Made by a program: the position numbers and the translations under genes. The notes under the pieces were generated by a model, which was given only the letters and a program-made list of their open reading frames with translations, was not told the DNA's origin and made no database searches. Of a stretch of DNA of 64,000 nt, positions 59,061-64,000 are shown piece after piece (position 1 is the stretch's first letter; each line of letters opens with the position of its first letter). The stretch is from Diplolepis rosae (taxonomy: Eukaryota > Arthropoda > Insecta > Hymenoptera > Diplolepididae), in the NCBI GenBank assembly GCA_030998225.1, contig JAPYXD010000755.1, positions 1,736,001 to 1,800,000 on the forward strand, written 5' to 3'.

Positions 59061-59668
59061 CCGTTCTTTCAGAATCTGGAGTCAAAAATGCAGTTTCTTT
59101 TCAAAATAAACAAGTTTGACCTTAAAATGACCTTGACCTTCACAGCTTGAGATCAAACCGACCTCAAATTCGAATTCAGCGAACCAAAAAACATAATGAT
59201 AAGTAGTTTATTCCACTAAAACGATATTTTTCCCAATTTCGACCTTCAAATGCCCTTGACCCAGGTGTGATGGGGTCAAAAAGACCTCGTATTCTGATCC
59301 AGCAACCACCAAAATATATTACCACAGTAGTTTAGGTAAAGGAAATCATATTTTCGTATTTTTGCAGTGATTAAATTGATTCTCCACATCACCACTTATA
59401 ATGACCTTGAAATGACCTTTGGATCATATTAAAAAAATTAAAAAATACAGTTTTGGACGTAAAATTTTCCGTTCTTTCAGAATCTGCAGTCAAAAATGCA
59501 TTATTTCCAAAATAAACACGTTTGACCTTCAAATGACCTTGACCTTTACTACTTGAGGTCAAACCGACCTCGAATTATTATTCAGCGACCCAAAAAACAT
59601 AAAGATTAGTCATTTTTTTCAACTCAAATGTGTGTGTTAAATTTTGACCTTCAAATGCCCTTGACCCA
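59061..59668 (+). repeat. Direct duplication (408-bp period) rich in TGACCTT
   Basis: CCGTTCTTTCAGAATCTG starts both units (59061 and 59469); the second is incomplete and joins the gypsy pol frame. TGACCTT, the complement of the AAGGTCA nuclear-receptor half-site, occurs about nine times, often as ATGACCTTGACCTT. Regulatory function is speculation. Confidence 0.7.
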
Positions 59669-59674
59669 GATGTC

Positions 59675-62600
59675 ATGGGGTCAATTGGACCGCGGATTCG
59701 TGATCAGCGGATCAAATTACATGGGAACATATGTGTCGCGTTCAAATATCAGAGACTTGGTTTTTTTTGTGTGCCTGTGTTATTAGTAGACTCAGGAGCT
59801 GCTATAAACATAATCAAAGAAGAAATATTGGATGATAGAGACGAAAGGAAATCTACCCACAAAACATTCCTAATGGGTAACGATCGGCATATCTCTAAAT
59901 ATTCTACAAAATTAAACTTTTTTGGACAAGAACACGTTTTTTTCATAGTACCCAACGATTTTCCCTTACCAGAAGGAGGTATAATTGGAATTAAATTCTT
60001 TGAAAAATATCCAAGATATGCGATCACGAACAGTCACCTCGTGCTAAATAAGGTAAAGCTACCTTTGCACCTAAGCAATGATTTCATACCAGGAAAATCC
60101 GAAAAGATATGTACCATTTCAACTGACGCAGAAGATCAAGATATTATCATTATAGATGATAAGGAAATCCCCGACGGACTCTACACTATACGAAACGGAC
60201 AAATAAAAATCCCATTGAAAAATAATGAGGATTACCCTAAAGAAGTAAATCTCCAGATTAGCTACGAACCTATATTAAAAATAATCACAAATGAAAGTAA
60301 TGGACCTCAAATGACATTTCGACTAAATGAATTATTGAAAGCTTCAAGATTAGATCATTTAGAAAAAGACCAGAGAGAATTCATCAAAAAAATGATAGCC
60401 AGATACTCGGAAGTTTTCACGTTAGAATCAGACCCACTTCCATGTACTAACCTTACCGAACATCAAATAGTACTTAAAAATGGAAAAATAATCAATCTAA
60501 GATCCCACAAATTACCCGAAAAACACCGACAGTTTGCCCTAGAAGAAACAGAAAAGTTATTAAAAAAGGGAATTATAAGAGAAAGCCAATCACCATACAA
60601 CTCACCTTTATGGATAGTACCGAAAAAAGGAAATAAATTAAGAATGGTAATTGACTACAGAAAGATTAATGAAGACACGGATCAAGATGCTTACCCATTA
60701 CCAATGATCGATGATATACTAGATCACTTGGGAAAAGCTAAGTTCTTTTCTGCCTTTGACCTCTCAGCTGGATTCCACCAAATCCCGATGAAGGAAGAAG
60801 ACAAAAAGTACACTGCGTTTTCTACAACCCAAGGACATTTCGAATACAATCGCATGCCTTTCGGTTTAAAGAACGCACCAGCCACATTCCAAAGAATGAT
60901 GGATAATGCATTCAGAGGATTAATCGGAACAAAATGCTTTGCGTACATAGATGACATTGTGATATTCGGAAGCTCAATTCAGGAACATAATGAGAACTTA
61001 GTTGCAGTCATGGAAAGAATCTACCAGTTAGGACTAAGATTAGAACCGAGAAAATGTGAATACCTTAAACCAGAACTAGAATACCTTGGACATATAATAA
61101 CCAAAGAAGGAGTCAAACCCAACCCTGAAAAAATAAACTGCATAAAAGAATTGAGACCATTGAAAACTGTAAAAGATGTGCAATCATTTTTAGGACTTGC
61201 AGGTTACTATAGGAAATTCATCAAGAATTTCTCTACTATAGCGAGACCCTTAACAAAGCTAACTCAGAAAGAGACAATATTCGATTGGACCCCAGACTGC
61301 GAAAAAGCATTTTACGATTTGAAGAACGCATTGGTAATCGCACCAGTTTTAAAATTCCCTGATTTTTCCAAACAATTTATACTGACTACGGACGCATCCA
61401 ACTGTGGATTAGGAGCAGTATTGAGCCAAGACGGGCACACTTGTCTTTTTATATCAAGAACATTGAACAAAGCCGAAGAAAAATACACCACCTCTGAAAA
61501 AGAACTTTTAGCGATTGTATGGGCTATGAAACGCCTCAGACAATATCTTCTCGGAAAGAAATTCAAAATTCAAACAGACCACCGTGCTTTAGTTTGGCTA
61601 CACAATGTGAAAGACCCTAGCTCAAGACTTTTACGATGGAGACTTCGTATGGAAGAATACGAATACGAAATAGAATATGTAAAAGGAAAAGAAAATAAAG
61701 TAGCGGATTGTCTATCCAGACTTTTTCCCATCACTAAGGACACATTACAAGAAGCAATGGAAAAAACCGGAATTAGTACTGAAGAAGAAGAACCAAGCTT
61801 GGAAGACCAGTCACCGGAAATAGAAACATTCGACAAGCCGCGAATAACAAAAGACGAAATATTAAAAGAAAAAATTAAATTAACCGCAAGGCGAATGAGA
61901 GAACCATCAGAAAATGAAACCACAGAAACGGAAGAAGAAATCACGGAAACACCAGGAGACAATACTAATTTATATACGGATTTTATAAATTGGAAACTAC
62001 AACCAGTCAAAGGCAAAATTAAAACAAAGCCTAACCCTATCGGCAAACTATGGAAAGAAGTAACTAAGGATGAAATGCCTATGTACAACGAAGAAGATTG
62101 GCTGTATAAATTAAGTTGGTTCATCGAAGAATTCGTTAACAGGAAACTTTCAATTGTTAGATTATCCTTTGGAGATCCTCTATTTACATTTCTGGAGCGA
62201 GAAGTAATTCAAGAAATAATGGAATTCCTATCAAACTATTATCCAGATAAGAATTTCCACATTTGTTTCTCTACAACCCGAGAATTAACTAAGGAAGAAC
62301 GAAAACAAATTATTAAAGAAGCTCATAGGGATCACACTGGAGAACAAAATACTATCGAAAAAGCCAAGAGAATCGGAATTTGGACCAACATGGACCAAGA
62401 CATTAAGGACTATGTCAAAAAATGCCCTATATGCCAACTACAAAAGACCACACGAATTAAGGATCAATCAGAAAGTATAATACCCGACATACCACTCAAT
62501 CCAAATGACAAAATAGCACTGGATATTTTTGGAACATTACCCACTACACATAGCGGTAACAAATACATACTTAGTATTCAGGATAGATTGACCAGATACA

Positions 62601-63361
62601 CCACTTTAATACCGTTAGAAAGTGAAACCTCAACAGCAATAGTAGAAGCTCTGATAGAACAATATATTTACATTTATGGATCCCCTAAAACTATTCTCAC
62701 TGATCAAGGGTCTAACTTCCTATCTGAGTTAATGGACCAATTTGAGAAAGCTTTGAAAATCAAACATATTAAAACTACAGCATTCCATCCACAATCCAAT
62801 GGAAACATTGAAAGAATGCACTCAACCCTGAATAATCTGATCAAAACAAGCATGGCAGAAAATCAGAATAACTGGGACGAAAATCTAAAATATGTAACAT
62901 TCGCAATAAATTCAACAGTAAATCAAACCACGGGATTCACACCCTTTGAACTCACGTTTGGAAGATTACCAAATATACCATCTCAAATTGAAAACTCACC
63001 CAATTTGACTCATCAAGATCTGATTAGAAAATGGATGCAAAAACACGAGGAAAACATCAGAAAAGCTAAAGAAAGAATCCAAGTGGAATTAGAAAAAACT
63101 AAGAAAAGATTGGATGAAGGAATAACAAGAACGCATCCTTTATACAAGCCAGGGAACCTATTTAAAATCTTAAATAACACCAAACAAAACAAATTAGAAC
63201 AATCCTGGAAGGGTCCTTACGAAGTTATAGATTACCTAGATAATAATAATCTACGCATTAGGAATAAAGATAAAATACTGAGAGTACACATAGATCAGTG
63301 TATGCCTTATTTTTCACATGAGGACCCTAGTACTTCTAATAGCGGCAATAGCCAACTGTAA
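59675..63361 (+). CDS. pol: Ty3/gypsy Pol polyprotein (protease-RT-RNase H-integrase)
   Basis: An uninterrupted frame of 1,228 codons. The first ~10 codons come from the upstream repeat, so the true start is not known; gypsy-like similarity starts near 59705. Protease has DSG at 39-41. RT spans about 280-470 with YIDD at 424-427. RNase H has TTDASN (Asp about 573) and a downstream Glu and Asp. Integrase has an HHCC zinc unit (about 883-920) and the catalytic D950, D1010, E1046 triad with D-35-E spacing. The product copies the element's RNA into DNA and inserts it. Gag and the 5' LTR are missing here, unusual for an LTR element and suggesting 5' truncation or rearrangement. An env-like frame overlaps the 3' end, so it belongs to the env-bearing, errantivirus-like gypsy group (inference). 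Confidence 0.95.
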   Translation: MGSIGPRIRDQRIKLHGNICVAFKYQRLGFFCVPVLLVDSGAAINIIKEEILDDRDERKSTHKTFLMGNDRHISKYSTKLNFFGQEHVFFIVPNDFPLPEGGIIGIKFFEKYPRYAITNSHLVLNKVKLPLHLSNDFIPGKSEKICTISTDAEDQDIIIIDDKEIPDGLYTIRNGQIKIPLKNNEDYPKEVNLQISYEPILKIITNESNGPQMTFRLNELLKASRLDHLEKDQREFIKKMIARYSEVFTLESDPLPCTNLTEHQIVLKNGKIINLRSHKLPEKHRQFALEETEKLLKKGIIRESQSPYNSPLWIVPKKGNKLRMVIDYRKINEDTDQDAYPLPMIDDILDHLGKAKFFSAFDLSAGFHQIPMKEEDKKYTAFSTTQGHFEYNRMPFGLKNAPATFQRMMDNAFRGLIGTKCFAYIDDIVIFGSSIQEHNENLVAVMERIYQLGLRLEPRKCEYLKPELEYLGHIITKEGVKPNPEKINCIKELRPLKTVKDVQSFLGLAGYYRKFIKNFSTIARPLTKLTQKETIFDWTPDCEKAFYDLKNALVIAPVLKFPDFSKQFILTTDASNCGLGAVLSQDGHTCLFISRTLNKAEEKYTTSEKELLAIVWAMKRLRQYLLGKKFKIQTDHRALVWLHNVKDPSSRLLRWRLRMEEYEYEIEYVKGKENKVADCLSRLFPITKDTLQEAMEKTGISTEEEEPSLEDQSPEIETFDKPRITKDEILKEKIKLTARRMREPSENETTETEEEITETPGDNTNLYTDFINWKLQPVKGKIKTKPNPIGKLWKEVTKDEMPMYNEEDWLYKLSWFIEEFVNRKLSIVRLSFGDPLFTFLEREVIQEIMEFLSNYYPDKNFHICFSTTRELTKEERKQIIKEAHRDHTGEQNTIEKAKRIGIWTNMDQDIKDYVKKCPICQLQKTTRIKDQSESIIPDIPLNPNDKIALDIFGTLPTTHSGNKYILSIQDRLTRYTTLIPLESETSTAIVEALIEQYIYIYGSPKTILTDQGSNFLSELMDQFEKALKIKHIKTTAFHPQSNGNIERMHSTLNNLIKTSMAENQNNWDENLKYVTFAINSTVNQTTGFTPFELTFGRLPNIPSQIENSPNLTHQDLIRKWMQKHEENIRKAKERIQVELEKTKKRLDEGITRTHPLYKPGNLFKILNNTKQNKLEQSWKGPYEVIDYLDNNNLRIRNKDKILRVHIDQCMPYFSHEDPSTSNSGNSQL

Positions 63362-64000
63362 AGCCAACTACACCTTACAACCGTCAAAATTCCCATTATA
63401 GAACAGGAAGAGGGTACCATCAAACATATTATACCTATCCCTTATCCTATCCAAAACCTATATTTTGCAGTAATTCCCGACCATGACTATTTAATAAAAT
63501 TTAGAGACTCATATTTAATTACTGACAAGGAAACAATAAATAAATGTATGACGATAAGCGAATATAAAATTTGCGAAAGAAGCCAACCAAACCTTAGGCT
63601 GACTGACAGTGAAACATGCGAAGCTACGATATTCAAGCGATACTTAGAGAACAAATGTAAAACTTCAACTTTTGCTTTACACAAAGAAACCTTCATACCC
63701 GTACTAAACGGATACATAATAGTACTAATGAACGAGGTAGATTTAGATATTAGCTGCGAAACAGGAATAGAACACCTAAAGATTAAACAACCCTCACTAC
63801 TGACGGGCTCAAATTGTAAAATCTATAATGGAATGGACGCACTGTACCTTAGCAAAAATCTAAAGGGACAATTTTACAACGAATTCAATGTGACCTACAA
63901 CATTAGTTACTCTAACGACGATCTAAAAACCTTAGAAAGTAAATTAATACGTCTCCCTAAAATTATAGATAACAATGAATTACGACAAGCCAAATTAAGC
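63318..64000 (+). pseudogene. env: Env-like glycoprotein of the gypsy element, frameshifted, partial
   Basis: An ATG at 63318 overlaps the end of pol in another frame and opens a hydrophobic, signal-peptide-like start that hits a stop at about 63398. The continuing open frame, which is the pol frame after its TAA, runs from 63362 to the window end without a stop. It has regularly spaced Cys residues and Asn-linked glycosylation-type sequons, as in insect retroelement envelope proteins. The break is a frameshift between about 63350 and 63400. In related elements Env comes from a spliced RNA and allows membrane fusion. The C-terminal half, transmembrane segment and 3' LTR are outside the window. 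Confidence 0.65.

Noticed and set aside
61570..62124. 184-codon minus-strand ORF
   Set aside because: Antisense of the gypsy pol frame.

Overview
The window looks like repeat-rich DNA from an arthropod, most likely an insect. It is strongly A+T rich and has spliced, intron-bearing gene remnants. It also holds a Ty3/gypsy element with an env-like ORF, mariner, piggyBac, hAT and Penelope relics, a tRNA-derived SINE and many TIR/foldback elements. I see no bacterial operons, rRNA genes or CRISPR arrays. Nearly everything recognisable is mobile or derived from mobile DNA. The only non-obviously-transposon coding pieces are a zinc-finger/MADF/BESS gene present as two damaged inverted copies, one THAP-domain exon and a small Cys-rich ORF.

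Layout. 0.2-2.2 kb: three small palindromic elements. 2.2-11.6 kb: a 9.4-kb hAT-type transposon with two ~2.95-kb terminal inverted repeats around a transposase gene broken by two in-frame stops; its right end lies in a Penelope-like element (PLE) tail that carries a hammerhead-like ribozyme. 12-19.7 kb: low-complexity DNA, repeat fragments and an LTR-like block. 19.8-22.0 kb: gypsy relic on the minus strand (LTR, primer site, gag/protease scraps). 22.1-25.8 kb: a family A element invaded by a mariner, a TTAA element and a MITE. 26-29.3 kb: a 2.9-kb non-autonomous palindromic relative of the long-TIR hAT, then a second foldback. 29.3-34.8 kb: mariner scrap, tandem repeats, decayed PLE reverse transcriptase with a good hammerhead-like motif beside it, MITEs. 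35-53 kb: inverted duplication of the zinc-finger/MADF/BESS gene, each copy upstream-flanked by a palindromic MITE, with THAP exon, complete family A element, piggyBac relic and a solo LTR between or inside. 53-58.5 kb: decayed third long-TIR hAT, a tandem-repeat family split by a TTAA element, PLE and SINE pieces. 58.5-64 kb: Cys-rich ORF, a TGACCTT-rich duplication, and an open gypsy pol ORF followed by a frameshifted env that runs off the window.

The most interesting themes are: (i) a hAT lineage with multi-kilobase TIRs and a matching palindromic non-autonomous partner; (ii) seven hammerhead-ribozyme-like cores in PLE fragments, three with intact stem II; (iii) a group of MITEs that share terminal sequence types but are each filled with a different short word repeated in both orientations; (iv) nested insertions whose order can be read from target-site duplications. 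All assignments come from reading the sequence and from family knowledge; no database search was run.
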